Assembly: GCA_045539215.1 (NCBI GenBank)
Contig: JAZQEX010000007.1
Coordinates: 15,843 to 79,842, forward strand
Direction: 5' to 3'
DNA from: SY8519 sp045539215
GTDB taxonomy: Bacteria; Bacillota; Clostridia; Lachnospirales; Lachnospiraceae
DNA length: 64,000 nt
Shown: piece by piece, positions 18,061 to 26,535 of the stretch
Position numbering within the stretch: position 1 is the stretch's first letter
Layout: the number at the start of each line of letters is the position of its first letter
The notes under the pieces: model-generated
Told to the model about the DNA's origin: nothing
Databases searched by the model: none
What the model saw: the letters and a program-made list of their open reading frames with translations, nothing else
Position numbers and translations under genes: made by a program

Positions 18061-18846
18061 TTATACACATGTGTATCCGCCGTCTACGGCAATCGCCTGA
18101 CCGGTCACGTAGGAAGACTCTTCTGCGCCTAAGAATACTGCAACAGAATTCAGTTCTCCCGGATTACCATATCTCTTCATCGGTACTGACTGATTTGCAA
18201 AAGCCTGGAAGAATTCAGAATCCAGTGTCTCCTGTGTAAGTTCCGTATAGAAATAGCCCGGGCAGATTGCGTTGACTGTAATTCCCTGTGTTGCAAATTC
18301 TGCAGCAGCTCCTCTTGTAAAGTTTACAACAGCGCCCTTGGTTGCATGATATGCAATGGTCGGAATTGCTGTATTTCCAACAAGACCGTAAATAGAAGCA
18401 ATGTTGATCACACGGCCATAGGTCTGTCTTCCGGCATCCATGGATCGCTTCATCAGATTAGCAAATACCTTTGTGCTCTCAAAGATTGATGTGAGGTCGA
18501 GATTAAGGGTAAACTCCCAATCCTCTTTCTTATAATCCATCAGCGGTGTTCCGGTACCTTTTTCACCGCCTGCGCAGTTCAGGATAACTTCGCAATGACC
18601 GAACTTCTCTTCGATCGCAGCAGCTGCTGCCTCCAGGGATTCGGTACTGGTAACATCACATTTCAAAGGAAGAATCTCAACGCCGTATTTTTCTGTCCAT
18701 TCAGCCGCACTCGCCTCAAGCCGTTCGATACGTCTTGCCATAAGCACCAGATTTGCTCCGCAGGAAGCATAACCTTCTGCCATCTGTTTTCCGAGTCCGG
18801 AAGAAGCACCTGAGATTGCAACAACTTTTCCTGAATAATCAAACAT
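18061..18846 (-). CDS. Short-chain dehydrogenase/reductase (SDR family)
   Basis: A 261-residue classical SDR oxidoreductase. The cofactor motif SGASSGLG (residues 12-19), NCAGG (90-94), and the catalytic S151, Y166 and K170 (YHATK) are intact; the C-terminal YVTGQAIAVDGG is typical. A charged arginine pair after the second strand (ARRIERL) favours NADPH. Closest described groups are gluconate 5-dehydrogenase-like and 3-oxoacyl-ACP reductase-like; the substrate cannot be read from the sequence. It is a single-gene unit with a strong promoter embedded in a cluster of CAGTTGTG repeats. Confidence 0.85.
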   Translation of the reverse strand: MFDYSGKVVAISGASSGLGKQMAEGYASCGANLVLMARRIERLEASAAEWTEKYGVEILPLKCDVTSTESLEAAAAAIEEKFGHCEVILNCAGGEKGTGTPLMDYKKEDWEFTLNLDLTSIFESTKVFANLMKRSMDAGRQTYGRVINIASIYGLVGNTAIPTIAYHATKGAVVNFTRGAAAEFATQGITVNAICPGYFYTELTQETLDSEFFQAFANQSVPMKRYGNPGELNSVAVFLGAEESSYVTGQAIAVDGGYTCV

Positions 18847-18903
18847 TTCAATTCCTCCTTTTGTTTTTCGTACTACTCAAAAGTTAGCTCTTACTAATGA
18901 GGA

Positions 18904-18932
18904 ATTATAGAAAAATCCAGTTGTGTTGTAAA
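18904..18932 (-). promoter_or_regulatory. Promoter of the SDR gene
   Basis: On the minus strand TTTACA (18932-18927), exactly 17 bases and a consensus TATAAT (18909-18904). The spacer starts ACACAACTG, one of the repeats shared with the aroC terminator. Confidence 0.75.
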
Positions 18933-18934
18933 GC

Positions 18935-18981
18935 AAAAAACAGTTGTGCCACGCACAACCCAGAGTTGTGTCAGTACAACT
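18935..18981 (-). terminator. aroC terminator made of repeated GTTGTG motifs
   Basis: Two adjacent hairpins follow aroC on the minus strand: AGTTGT/ACAACT (18964-18969, 18976-18981) and GTTGTGC/GCACAAC (18943-18949, 18953-18959). The second is followed by TGTTTTTTGC. The same motif recurs in the SDR promoter next door. Confidence 0.8.
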
Positions 18982-18991
18982 GTTTTTATCG

Positions 18992-20101
18992 TTATTTTTC
19001 TATGCCGGTCAAATGCTCCAGCCGGCTTCCCAGATTTTCCATCATCAGATCCAGAATCGTGATCGCCGCCATACACTCAACGACTACCACTGCACGCGGT
19101 ACAATGATCGGATCGTGACGTCCGGCAATCGAAATCGTCGTTTCTTTGCCGTCTTTTGTCACGGTCTTCTGTTCCCGGCCGATTGATGGCGTCGGCTTGA
19201 TCGCAGCCCGGAACACGATCGGTGATCCGTCACTGATCCCGCCAAGGATCCCACCCGCATGATTGGTAGCCTTACCAATGGCTTCTTTACCATTTTCCCC
19301 GGCAGCAATAAATGCATCGTTGTTAACTGAGCCGTTTGCCGCCGCAACAGCAAAACCATCGCCTACTTCAAATCCTTTGACTGCTCCGATTGAAAAAATC
19401 GCCTGTGCCAGCTTTGCATCGAGCTTATCAAAGACCGGTGCGCCAATTCCGGCCGGAACACCGGTGATCACACACTCAATGATCCCGCCGGCCGAATCCT
19501 GATTTTCACGGCAGCCGTCAAGATATGCAGCCGCTTCTGCTGCCGCTGTCTGATCCGGCATACACAATGGATTCTCTGTAATCGCATTTGGATCAAACCG
19601 TTCCGGATCCATCTTCACCGGTCCGATCTGAACAGCATACGTCAGGAAAGAGATCCCCATTTCTTTCAGAATCTTCGCAGCAACTGCGCCACCGGCTACA
19701 CGGCCGATCGTTTCACGCCCGGAAGAACGTCCTCCTCCACGATGATCCCGGAATCCGAACTTCTGATCAAATGTATAATCCGCATGTCCCGGGCGGTAAA
19801 TATCTTTAAGAGCATCATAGTCCTTTGAATGCTCATTGGTATTAGATACCATCATGGAAATCGGTGTCCCCGTTGTCCTTCCTTCAAACACACCGGAAAG
19901 GATCTTTACGGCATCCGCCTCTTTTCTTGGTGTTGTATATGCAGACGTCCCGGGTTTTCTTCTGTCAAGATAACCCTGAATATCAGATTCCGATAACGGC
20001 AATCCTGCCGGACACCCGTCAACAACGACACCCAGACCGGCCCCGTGGGACTCTCCCCATGTCGTGATCCTAAAGTTTGTTCCGAATGTAGATCCAGCCA
20101 T
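18992..20101 (-). CDS. aroC: Chorismate synthase
   Basis: A 369-residue FMN-dependent enzyme that converts EPSP to chorismate, the last step of the shikimate pathway. TTWGESHGAGLGVVVDGCPAG near the N-terminus, GRSSGRET near residue 133 and the C-terminal GRHDPIIVPRAVVV are family signatures. ATG 20101 is used because AGGAGG lies 4 bases before it. It follows the U32 gene by 14 bases but belongs to a different pathway; other aro genes are not adjacent. Confidence 0.97.
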   Translation of the reverse strand: MAGSTFGTNFRITTWGESHGAGLGVVVDGCPAGLPLSESDIQGYLDRRKPGTSAYTTPRKEADAVKILSGVFEGRTTGTPISMMVSNTNEHSKDYDALKDIYRPGHADYTFDQKFGFRDHRGGGRSSGRETIGRVAGGAVAAKILKEMGISFLTYAVQIGPVKMDPERFDPNAITENPLCMPDQTAAAEAAAYLDGCRENQDSAGGIIECVITGVPAGIGAPVFDKLDAKLAQAIFSIGAVKGFEVGDGFAVAAANGSVNNDAFIAAGENGKEAIGKATNHAGGILGGISDGSPIVFRAAIKPTPSIGREQKTVTKDGKETTISIAGRHDPIIVPRAVVVVECMAAITILDLMMENLGSRLEHLTGIEK

Positions 20102-20115
20102 AGTACCTCCTGATC

Positions 20116-21342
20116 TCACTCTGCTTCCTGCCGCAGGATATCAAGCGGCTCTGCCGCCATACCGATATCCACATGCAGTTCCTGCTTGGAATGCGGCGCG
20201 CTCGGCATTTCATTTCCTTCCCCGTCACGGATCGAACGGACTGTTACTGCAATGTTTTCCCCATCCGGCTTCATGACCTCGATCGTATCTCCGACACAGA
20301 ACTTATTTTTCTGCGTCAATACGATCCTGCCATCTTCGTCCATTCCCCGAACGGTTCCAAGATAGGTATAAGTCTTAATATAGGTATTTGCCTCATAGAT
20401 CTGCGCGGTATTGTCCGGTTTTCCATAGAAGAATCCGGTCGTAAACTGCCTGTAGGTCCCGTCAGAGATCTGATCCAGATACCAGGGCATGTTCGCTTCA
20501 TATTTTTTCGGATCTTCGAAATAATCATCGATCGCCTTCCGGTAAGTTCTGGCAACCGTTGCCACATACAATGCCGTTTTCATCCGGCCTTCTACCTTCA
20601 GACTGTCGATCCCTGCATCGATCATATCCGGCAAATGCTCTACCATGCAAAGATCCTTGGAATTGAAGATAAACGTTCCGCGTTCATTTTCAAATACCGG
20701 CATATATTCTCCGGGACGCTTTTCTTCTACAACAGAATACTGCCACCGGCACGGATGCGTGCAGGCACCGCGGTTCGCGTCCCGTCCTGTCATATAGTTG
20801 CTCAAAAGGCATCTTCCGGAATAAGAGATGCACATCGCGCCGTGCACAAATGTTTCAATCTCAAGATCATCCGGAATATTCGCACGGATCTCTTTGATCT
20901 CTGCCAATGAAAGCTCCCTGCCTGTCACGACACGTTTTGCTCCCAGCTTTTGCCAGAACAAAAACGTTCCGTAATTGACATTGTTTGACTGCGTGCTGAC
21001 ATGCAGATCAATCTCCGGGCAGACCTCTGCCCAGATACTGTATACGCCCGGATCTGAAATCAGGAGTGCATCCGGTCTGATCTCTTTCAGCTCTTCAAAA
21101 TATGCCCTGACGCCGGCAAGATCTTCATTATGCGCATAAATATTTGCCGTCACATAAACTTTGACATTATGTTCATGCGCATAAGCAATCCCTTCCCGCA
21201 GATCCTCCATGGAGAAGTTTTTTGCATTTGCCCGCAGTCCGAATGCCTCTCCGCCGACATAAACCGCATCGGCTCCATATCGGACAGCGACCTTTAATAC
21301 ATCCAGACTCCCTGCCGGGATCAAAAGTTCCGGTTTTTTCAT
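20116..21342 (-). CDS. trhP: U32 family protein, TrhP-type tRNA uridine hydroxylation
   Basis: A 408-residue U32 (collagenase-like) protein. The barrel start LLIPAGSLDVLKVAVRYGAD, the block ETFVHGAMCISYSGRCLLS near residue 165 and GACTHPCRWQY near residue 192 supply conserved cysteines suited to an iron-sulfur cluster. In E. coli and Bacillus, TrhP-type members are needed for prephenate-dependent hydroxylation of wobble U34 in tRNA. The gene follows trmR, which methylates that hydroxyl, matching the Bacillus yrrM-yrrN-yrrO arrangement. That pairing, not a known peptidase activity, is the basis for the name; only one U32 gene is present here. Confidence 0.82.
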   Translation of the reverse strand: MKKPELLIPAGSLDVLKVAVRYGADAVYVGGEAFGLRANAKNFSMEDLREGIAYAHEHNVKVYVTANIYAHNEDLAGVRAYFEELKEIRPDALLISDPGVYSIWAEVCPEIDLHVSTQSNNVNYGTFLFWQKLGAKRVVTGRELSLAEIKEIRANIPDDLEIETFVHGAMCISYSGRCLLSNYMTGRDANRGACTHPCRWQYSVVEEKRPGEYMPVFENERGTFIFNSKDLCMVEHLPDMIDAGIDSLKVEGRMKTALYVATVARTYRKAIDDYFEDPKKYEANMPWYLDQISDGTYRQFTTGFFYGKPDNTAQIYEANTYIKTYTYLGTVRGMDEDGRIVLTQKNKFCVGDTIEVMKPDGENIAVTVRSIRDGEGNEMPSAPHSKQELHVDIGMAAEPLDILRQEAE

Positions 21343-21345
21343 CTT

Positions 21346-21990
21346 TTATCCTCGCTTTACACTGAGCGCCACACCGTCCCCGACTGTCAGGATCGTTGTG
21401 ACCAGTTTCTCATCATGTGTGATCTGATATAAAAACTCCCGCATGCGCTTATGGATGGTTCTGTCTCTTCTCTTTACGGCAAACCTGGATTCGATCAGCT
21501 CTCCGTCCTGGAAAATATTATCCGAAATAATCATGCCGTTGTCTGCCAGAAGACGGATCGTATCATCCAGAAAATTCAGATACTGTCCCTTTGCAGCGTC
21601 CATAAAGATCAGATCATACTTCTCATCTAAGGTCGGAAGGATCTCCTGTGCATCGCCCTTTAAGAAACGGATCACATCTTCCTTCCCGGTCGTCTGAAAA
21701 TTCTTTTCTGCCTCCACGATCCGTTTTTCATAATTCTCAATCGTCGTGATCTGCACCGGGACACAGGACACTTCTTCCATAAATAATGCCGAAAAGCCAA
21801 CTGCCGTTCCGATCTCTAAAATCTTTGACGGCCGCTTGGATGCCAGGATCACGGCTAAAAGTCCCTGCATCTCCCTACGGATGATCGGTACATTGTCCTG
21901 CTTCGCAGTTTCTTCGAGTTTCTCCAAAAACGCGCTCTTTTGCGGCAGAAAGGAGTTGACGAATGTCGTATATCTCTCATCAATGATCAT
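21346..21990 (-). CDS. trmR: tRNA 5-hydroxyuridine O-methyltransferase
   Basis: A 214-residue SAM-dependent O-methyltransferase of the YrrM/TrmR class that makes 5-methoxyuridine at tRNA position 34. The SAM-binding motif ILEIGTAVGFSALFM lies near residue 57 and DLIFMDAAKGQY near residue 125. I use ATG 21990, two bases after the rnj stop; a longer frame from 22047 would overlap rnj and lacks family similarity. It is followed by trhP with 3 bases between, so the two modification steps are coupled genetically. Confidence 0.85.
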   Translation of the reverse strand: MIIDERYTTFVNSFLPQKSAFLEKLEETAKQDNVPIIRREMQGLLAVILASKRPSKILEIGTAVGFSALFMEEVSCVPVQITTIENYEKRIVEAEKNFQTTGKEDVIRFLKGDAQEILPTLDEKYDLIFMDAAKGQYLNFLDDTIRLLADNGMIISDNIFQDGELIESRFAVKRRDRTIHKRMREFLYQITHDEKLVTTILTVGDGVALSVKRG

Positions 21991-21992
21991 TT

Positions 21993-23660
21993 TTATACAT
22001 CCATAATGATCGGGATGATCATCGGATTCCGTCTGGTCTTTTTCCACAGGAAGCTGCCCAGATTTTCCTTGATCTCCGATTTGATCTTGCCCCAGTCTGT
22101 AATGTTTCGTTCGGTAATTCTGTCAACGGTTTCGTTTAACACTTCCTGCGCTTCTTCCATCAGGTTCTCTGATTCTCTGACATAGATAAAACCGCGGGAA
22201 ACCATGTCCGGTCCTGCAATGATCTGTCCGGATGCCGAATCCATTGACATGACGACGATCACAATTCCGTTTTCCGCAAGATGTCTTCTGTCGTGCATAA
22301 CAATATTGCCAACATCACCAATGCCAAGACCGTCGACAAAGACGGTACCTGCCGGAACCTTATCGATCACCTCTGCGCCGTTCTCATCGATCGCAAGTAC
22401 ATCACCTGACTCAAGCATCAGGATATGATCCTTATCATAGCCAAGATCCTGTAACACGCCTGCTGCTGCTTTTCTATGCTTGAATTCTCCGTGAATCGGG
22501 ATCGCATACTTCGGATTGACCAGTGAATAAATCAGTTTGATTTCTTCCTGACATGCATGTCCGGAAACGTGCGTATCCTGGAAAATCACCTCTGCACTCT
22601 TTCTGTACAGCTCGTTGATGATATTTGATACCGCCTTCTCATTTCCCGGAATCGGATTCGAACTGAATACGATCAGGTCATTCGGTGTGATCTTCACTTT
22701 TCTGTGGATCCCTGTCGCCATACGGGAAAGAGCTGCGAGTGGCTCACCCTGGCTTCCTGTAGTGATCAGGACCGTCCTCTCATCCGGATAATCCTTTAAC
22801 TGATCGATCTCAACCAGTGTATTCGCCGGAATGTTCAGATACCCCAGTTCTGACGCGATCGAAATGATATTGACCATACTGCGGCCTTCGACACATACCT
22901 TTCTGCCAAACTGATATGCCGTGTTGATGATCTGCTGTACACGGTCTACATTTGAAGCAAAGGTTGCAACGATGATCCTCTGGTTCTGATGCTCCCTGAA
23001 AATCGCTTCAAACGCCTTGCCGACGGTTTTTTCTGACATGGTACTGCCGGGACGCTCCGCATTTGTACTGTCACTCATCAGCGCCAGCACGCCCTTCTTT
23101 CCAAGCTCGCCGAAACGCTGCAGATCGATCGAATCGCCGTATACCGGCGTGTAATCCACCTTAAAGTCACCTGTATGCACCACAATGCCTGCCGGCGAAT
23201 AGATCGCAAGTGCTGCTGCGTCCTGAATGCTGTGGTTCGTTTTGATGAATTCCACACGGAAGCATCCGAGATTAATATGCTGTCCGTACGTGACTACTTT
23301 TCTCTTTGTCGTCTCGAGCAGTCCGTGCTCTTCAAGCTTATGGTCGATCAGCCCCATCGTCAGCTTGGTCGCGTAGATCGGCACATTCACTTCCAGAAGA
23401 ACATACGGCAAAGCACCGATATGATCCTCGTGACCATGCGTGATAAAAAAGCCTTTCACCTTTTCCAGGTTTTCCTGAAGATAAGTTAAGACCGGCACGC
23501 ACAGATCGATACCATACATGTCATATTCCGGGAAGGACATACCACAGTCAACGATAATAATACTGTCATCATATTCAAAGGCAGTGATATTCATGCCGAT
23601 GAACTCGAGTCCTCCCAAGGGAACAATTTTAAGTTTCTGATTGTTTGTTTCTTTTCCCAT
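21993..23660 (-). CDS. rnj: Ribonuclease J
   Basis: A 555-residue metallo-beta-lactamase/beta-CASP nuclease with 5'-3' exonuclease and endonuclease activity in mRNA decay and rRNA maturation. The metal motif HGHEDH is at residues 75-80; beta-CASP blocks TTGSQGEP and FSSNPIPGNE follow, and HVSGHAC completes the site. The length suits RNase J1/J2; only one is seen here. GAGGTAAATAAAT precedes the ATG. Its binding site begins 8 bases after the T tract of an upstream terminator. Confidence 0.95.
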   Translation of the reverse strand: MGKETNNQKLKIVPLGGLEFIGMNITAFEYDDSIIIVDCGMSFPEYDMYGIDLCVPVLTYLQENLEKVKGFFITHGHEDHIGALPYVLLEVNVPIYATKLTMGLIDHKLEEHGLLETTKRKVVTYGQHINLGCFRVEFIKTNHSIQDAAALAIYSPAGIVVHTGDFKVDYTPVYGDSIDLQRFGELGKKGVLALMSDSTNAERPGSTMSEKTVGKAFEAIFREHQNQRIIVATFASNVDRVQQIINTAYQFGRKVCVEGRSMVNIISIASELGYLNIPANTLVEIDQLKDYPDERTVLITTGSQGEPLAALSRMATGIHRKVKITPNDLIVFSSNPIPGNEKAVSNIINELYRKSAEVIFQDTHVSGHACQEEIKLIYSLVNPKYAIPIHGEFKHRKAAAGVLQDLGYDKDHILMLESGDVLAIDENGAEVIDKVPAGTVFVDGLGIGDVGNIVMHDRRHLAENGIVIVVMSMDSASGQIIAGPDMVSRGFIYVRESENLMEEAQEVLNETVDRITERNITDWGKIKSEIKENLGSFLWKKTRRNPMIIPIIMDV

Positions 23661-23679
23661 ATTTATTTACCTCACACGA

Positions 23680-23716
23680 AAAAACAGTGCTTTCTAAAAA
23701 GAAATGACACTGTTTC
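23680..23716 (-). terminator. Terminator between DUF1292 gene and rnj
   Basis: AAACAGTG and CACTGTTT (23683-23690 and 23709-23716) form the stem, extended by TTTC/GAAA toward the loop; six T residues follow on the minus strand, then the rnj binding site. Confidence 0.85.
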
Positions 23717-23739
23717 AAAAAGATGCAAATTACAATTCA

Positions 23740-24000
23740 TCACGATAACGTGATATCCGTATCATCAATAAGCTCAGCAAAAACTTTGGCAATCGCGTTT
23801 AATTCCGTATCATCCTCAACGATCTCCAATGTAAGCTCATCATCATCCGAACAGATTTCTTTAAAAATATATGCCAAAGAATCTTCCGATTCTTCTTCCG
23901 TCGCAAGATAGTAGGTGACACCGCCAATGCTGGTCTCCTCTAACAAATAAAGCTCTGCCTTCTCTCCCGTGTCACCATCTGTAAAAATCAGCCGTTCCAT
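23740..24000 (-). CDS. DUF1292 protein (YrzB-like)
   Basis: An 86-residue acidic protein of the DUF1292 family, small Firmicute proteins of unknown function. ERLIFTDGDTGEKAELYLLEE and YYLATEEE are the conserved blocks. It closes the ireB-ruvX-DUF1292 run, the standard order in Firmicutes, and is followed by a terminator. Confidence 0.9.
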   Translation of the reverse strand: MERLIFTDGDTGEKAELYLLEETSIGGVTYYLATEEESEDSLAYIFKEICSDDDELTLEIVEDDTELNAIAKVFAELIDDTDITLS

Positions 24001-24044
24001 ATTCTATGGCCTTTCATAGTCATACGATTATTCTGTTTTCTCAA

Positions 24045-24467
24045 TTATGATTGTCTGGCATCCAGATATTCCTGCAGGATCAGTGATGCTGCGATCTTAT
24101 CTACATATTTTTTCCGTTCTTCAAAAGGAATGCCATCTTCGATCAGGATCTGATCCGCCTCCCATGTGGTCAGCCGTTCATCCTGAAATACAACAGAAAT
24201 GCCGGTTCTTTGTTCCAGCATCTCTTTGAACGCTCTGGTCTTCTCACAGCGTTCTCCTTCGGTATCATCCATATTTTTAGGAAGCCCCAAAACGATCAGG
24301 TCGATCTCATACTCCGCACAAAGCTCGGTAATCCTCGCAAGGGTGCGTCTGAGCTTATTCTCCTGCTTGCGATAGATCGTCTCTAAACTTTGCGCAGTAA
24401 GAAAAAGCGGGTCGCTGATCGCGACCCCGACTGTCTTGGCCCCATAATCCAATCCCATAATCCGCAC
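24045..24467 (-). CDS. ruvX: YqgF/RuvX family RNase H-like nuclease
   Basis: A 140-residue RNase H-fold protein. The family is annotated as a putative Holliday junction resolvase and has also been linked to 16S rRNA 5'-end processing. MGLDYGAKTVGVAISD carries the first catalytic aspartate, LIVLGLPKNMD the second block, and DERLTT the third. The start is GTG 24467, which gives the family's MRIMGLDYG; ATG 24458 is an alternative. It begins 3 bases after ireB. Confidence 0.92.
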   Translation of the reverse strand: MRIMGLDYGAKTVGVAISDPLFLTAQSLETIYRKQENKLRRTLARITELCAEYEIDLIVLGLPKNMDDTEGERCEKTRAFKEMLEQRTGISVVFQDERLTTWEADQILIEDGIPFEERKKYVDKIAASLILQEYLDARQS

Positions 24468-24470
24468 GGA

Positions 24471-24737
24471 TCAAGAACCCCATTTATGAACCATGGCATA
24501 GTACTTCAGTACTTCTTCCACAAGTTCGTCACGTTCAACTTTCATAATGAGGCTGCGTGCATTCTTATGACTTGTAATGTAGGTCGGGTCGCCGGACATA
24601 ATATATCCCACGATCTGATTGATCGGGTTATACCCTTTTTCCTGCATTGCTTTATAGACGATCTCTAATACATCGCCTACCTTCAAAGAGGTGTCCGTTT
24701 CAACTTTAAAATATTGTGTGTTCCCCAAATCCTGCAT
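24471..24737 (-). CDS. ireB: IreB family regulatory phosphoprotein
   Basis: An 88-residue DUF965 protein. In Enterococcus, IreB is phosphorylated by the Ser/Thr kinase IreK and affects cephalosporin resistance. The N-terminal threonines (NTQYFKVETDTSLKVGDVL) include the region phosphorylated there. GYIMSGDPTYITSH is the conserved centre. GAGGGTTACGAT precedes the ATG. It heads the ireB-ruvX-DUF1292 run; alaS, its usual upstream neighbour, is absent, with mtaB in its place. Confidence 0.92.
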   Translation of the reverse strand: MQDLGNTQYFKVETDTSLKVGDVLEIVYKAMQEKGYNPINQIVGYIMSGDPTYITSHKNARSLIMKVERDELVEEVLKYYAMVHKWGS

Positions 24738-24772
24738 ATCGTAACCCTCATTTATCCAAATTTAAGTACATT

Positions 24773-26050
24773 CTATACCAACCGGTCAGAAAATTCAACC
24801 ACCTTTATCTGATTCTTAAGATCCTCGGCAGATGGTATACAGACCCGTAAATATTCCGGTGTATACCCTTCATAATACCTGACTCCGTCTTTTTCATTGC
24901 TTTTTTCAAACAGAACTTCCACTTTTCTTCCCTTATAACAGGAAAGGAAATCCCGTCTGACATCGACACAGACTTTCGAGAGTGCATGTGAACGCTCAGT
25001 CTTCTCTGCCTCTGTGATCTGATCCGTCATCTTGTCCGCCGGCGTTCCGGATCTTCTGGAAAACTTGAAGATGTGAACATCCGCGAATCCTGCCTTGCGA
25101 ACGATGTCACAGGAATCCATAAATTCTTCCTGTGTTTCTCCCGGGAAACCGACAATGATATCCGTCGTCAACGCAGGATCTTTGTAATAGTTCCGCAAGA
25201 TCCTGCATTTATCCAGATATTCCTCTGCCGTATAATGTCTGTTCATCCGCTTTAAAACAGTATCCGATCCGCTCTGCAGCGACAGATGAAAATGCGGACA
25301 AACCTTTTTCAGGGATGAAAGCCGGCTGACAAATTCATCCGTAATGATCCCGGGTTCCAAAGAGCCCAGACGGATACGTCTGACCCCATCGATCGCATGG
25401 ATCTTTTCAATCAGAGAAAGCAGATCCGTACCGATCTCCTTTCCATAGGAGCTTAAATGAATCCCGGTCAGAACGATTTCCCGGAATCCATTTCTCGAAA
25501 GCCGTTCCACTTCGTCATAGACATCCTCCGGGTTGCGGCTTCTGATCCGCCCTCTCGCATATGGAATGATGCAATAGCTGCAAAACTGATTGCATCCGTC
25601 CTGCACCTTCAAAAATGCTCTCGTATGTCCGGACGGCGCCGAAACACTCAGCGCTTCGTAATCGGTGTCCCTGCTGATATCTACAATATGGCAGGCACTT
25701 TCCCGTTCTGTTTCAAACTGTTCCAAAAGACGAATCAGATCTTTTTTCTGATTGTTGCCGATCAGAATGTCGATCCCTGCATCCTGCTTTGCTTCCTCTG
25801 TTGCGGTCTGCACATAGCAACCGGCCGCGACCAGGATCGCATCGGGATTCTGCTTCTTCGCTCGATGCAGCATCTGCCTCGATTTATGATCTGCAACGTT
25901 AGTCACGGAGCAGGTATTGACGATATAGACATCTGCCTTTTCTGAAAACGGCACCATCTCATATCCGGCATCCAAAAGGAGCTCTCGCATGGCATCCGAT
26001 TCGTACGTATTCACTTTACATCCAAGCGTATGGATCGCCGCTTTCTTCAT
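24773..26050 (-). CDS. mtaB: tRNA t6A37 methylthiotransferase MtaB
   Basis: A 425-residue radical SAM methylthiotransferase that turns t6A37 into ms2t6A37. The UPF0004 domain has HTLGCKVN (C11) and further cysteines at VNTCSV and AAGCYVQ for the auxiliary cluster. The radical SAM motif is CNQFCSYCIIPYARGR near residue 145, and a TRAM domain ends the protein. ATG 26050 is preferred because AAGAGG lies 8 bases upstream; TTG 26056 is an alternative. It diverges from the HPr-like gene. Confidence 0.93.
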   Translation of the reverse strand: MKKAAIHTLGCKVNTYESDAMRELLLDAGYEMVPFSEKADVYIVNTCSVTNVADHKSRQMLHRAKKQNPDAILVAAGCYVQTATEEAKQDAGIDILIGNNQKKDLIRLLEQFETERESACHIVDISRDTDYEALSVSAPSGHTRAFLKVQDGCNQFCSYCIIPYARGRIRSRNPEDVYDEVERLSRNGFREIVLTGIHLSSYGKEIGTDLLSLIEKIHAIDGVRRIRLGSLEPGIITDEFVSRLSSLKKVCPHFHLSLQSGSDTVLKRMNRHYTAEEYLDKCRILRNYYKDPALTTDIIVGFPGETQEEFMDSCDIVRKAGFADVHIFKFSRRSGTPADKMTDQITEAEKTERSHALSKVCVDVRRDFLSCYKGRKVEVLFEKSNEKDGVRYYEGYTPEYLRVCIPSAEDLKNQIKVVEFSDRLV

Positions 26051-26081
26051 CCTCAAAACCTCTTAAATCTATGCAGAATCA

Positions 26082-26110
26082 TTGACTTTTTCATGTAAAA
26101 AAAGTACTAT
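26082..26110 (+). promoter_or_regulatory. Promoter of the HPr-like gene
   Basis: TTGACT, a 17-base spacer and TACTAT, about 40 bases before the start codon. Confidence 0.55.
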
Positions 26111-26149
26111 TAAAACAAGAAAATATTATTGAAACAGGAGGATACAACC

Positions 26150-26386
26150 TTGGAAAAATTCATGGTGTCATTGAATTCCATCGACAAAGTACGTGACTTC
26201 GTTAACATCATCGCTAAGTTTGATTGTGACTTTGATCTGATCTCCGGACGATATGTTATCGATGCAAAATCCATCATGGGCATCTTCAGTCTGGATCTGA
26301 ACAAACCGGTTGAGCTCACTGTTCATGCGACAGGAGAAAAGCTGGAAGCGATCCAGGAAGAGATCAGACCTTTCATTGTCGGTTAG
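26150..26386 (+). CDS. HPr-fold protein without the catalytic histidine (Crh-like)
   Basis: A 78-residue HPr-family protein starting at TTG 26150, 9 bases after AGGAGG; ATG 26162 is too far from that site. An ungapped comparison by eye with Bacillus HPr keeps KSIMGIFSL, so the regulatory Ser46 is present as S41. The PTS phospho-site is gone: position 15 is S10 instead of His, and Arg17 is D12. It therefore should not carry phosphate from EI to EII enzymes. The pattern recalls Crh, a catabolite regulator with a Gln at position 15, but the loss is more extensive. It is monocistronic, with its own promoter and a strong terminator. Confidence 0.8.
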   Translation: MEKFMVSLNSIDKVRDFVNIIAKFDCDFDLISGRYVIDAKSIMGIFSLDLNKPVELTVHATGEKLEAIQEEIRPFIVG

Positions 26387-26404
26387 TTTTCAATAAAACA
26401 CATG

Positions 26405-26436
26405 CAATCCCCGTTGAAAAACGGGGATTGTTTTTT
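26405..26436 (+). terminator. Terminator of the HPr-like gene
   Basis: CAATCCCCGT (26405-26414) and ACGGGGATTG (26421-26430) form a 10-bp stem with a 6-base loop, followed by TTTTTT. Confidence 0.95.
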
Positions 26437-26534
26437 GCGCGATAAGGCCGAATGCGTATGCTGTGCTTGCACGAGCATACATATGAGGCCAACGTACAGT
26501 GAGAGGCTTCGCCTCGAACTTGTGCGTATCGCGC
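26437..26534 (+). other. Branched, highly self-complementary intergenic element
   Basis: A 98-base block closed by GCGCGATA (26437-26444) and TATCGCGC (26527-26534). Inside are two long hairpins. The first is GGCC/GGCC enclosing GTATGCT-GTG-CTTG-CAC-AGCATAC (26446-26490). The second is ACGTACAGT/ACTTGTGCGT capped by GAGGC-TTC-GCCTC (26492-26527). It lies between two plus-direction terminators and converging genes. It may be a small RNA or a genome repeat; I do not recognise a known family. Confidence 0.55.
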
Positions 26535-26535
26535 G

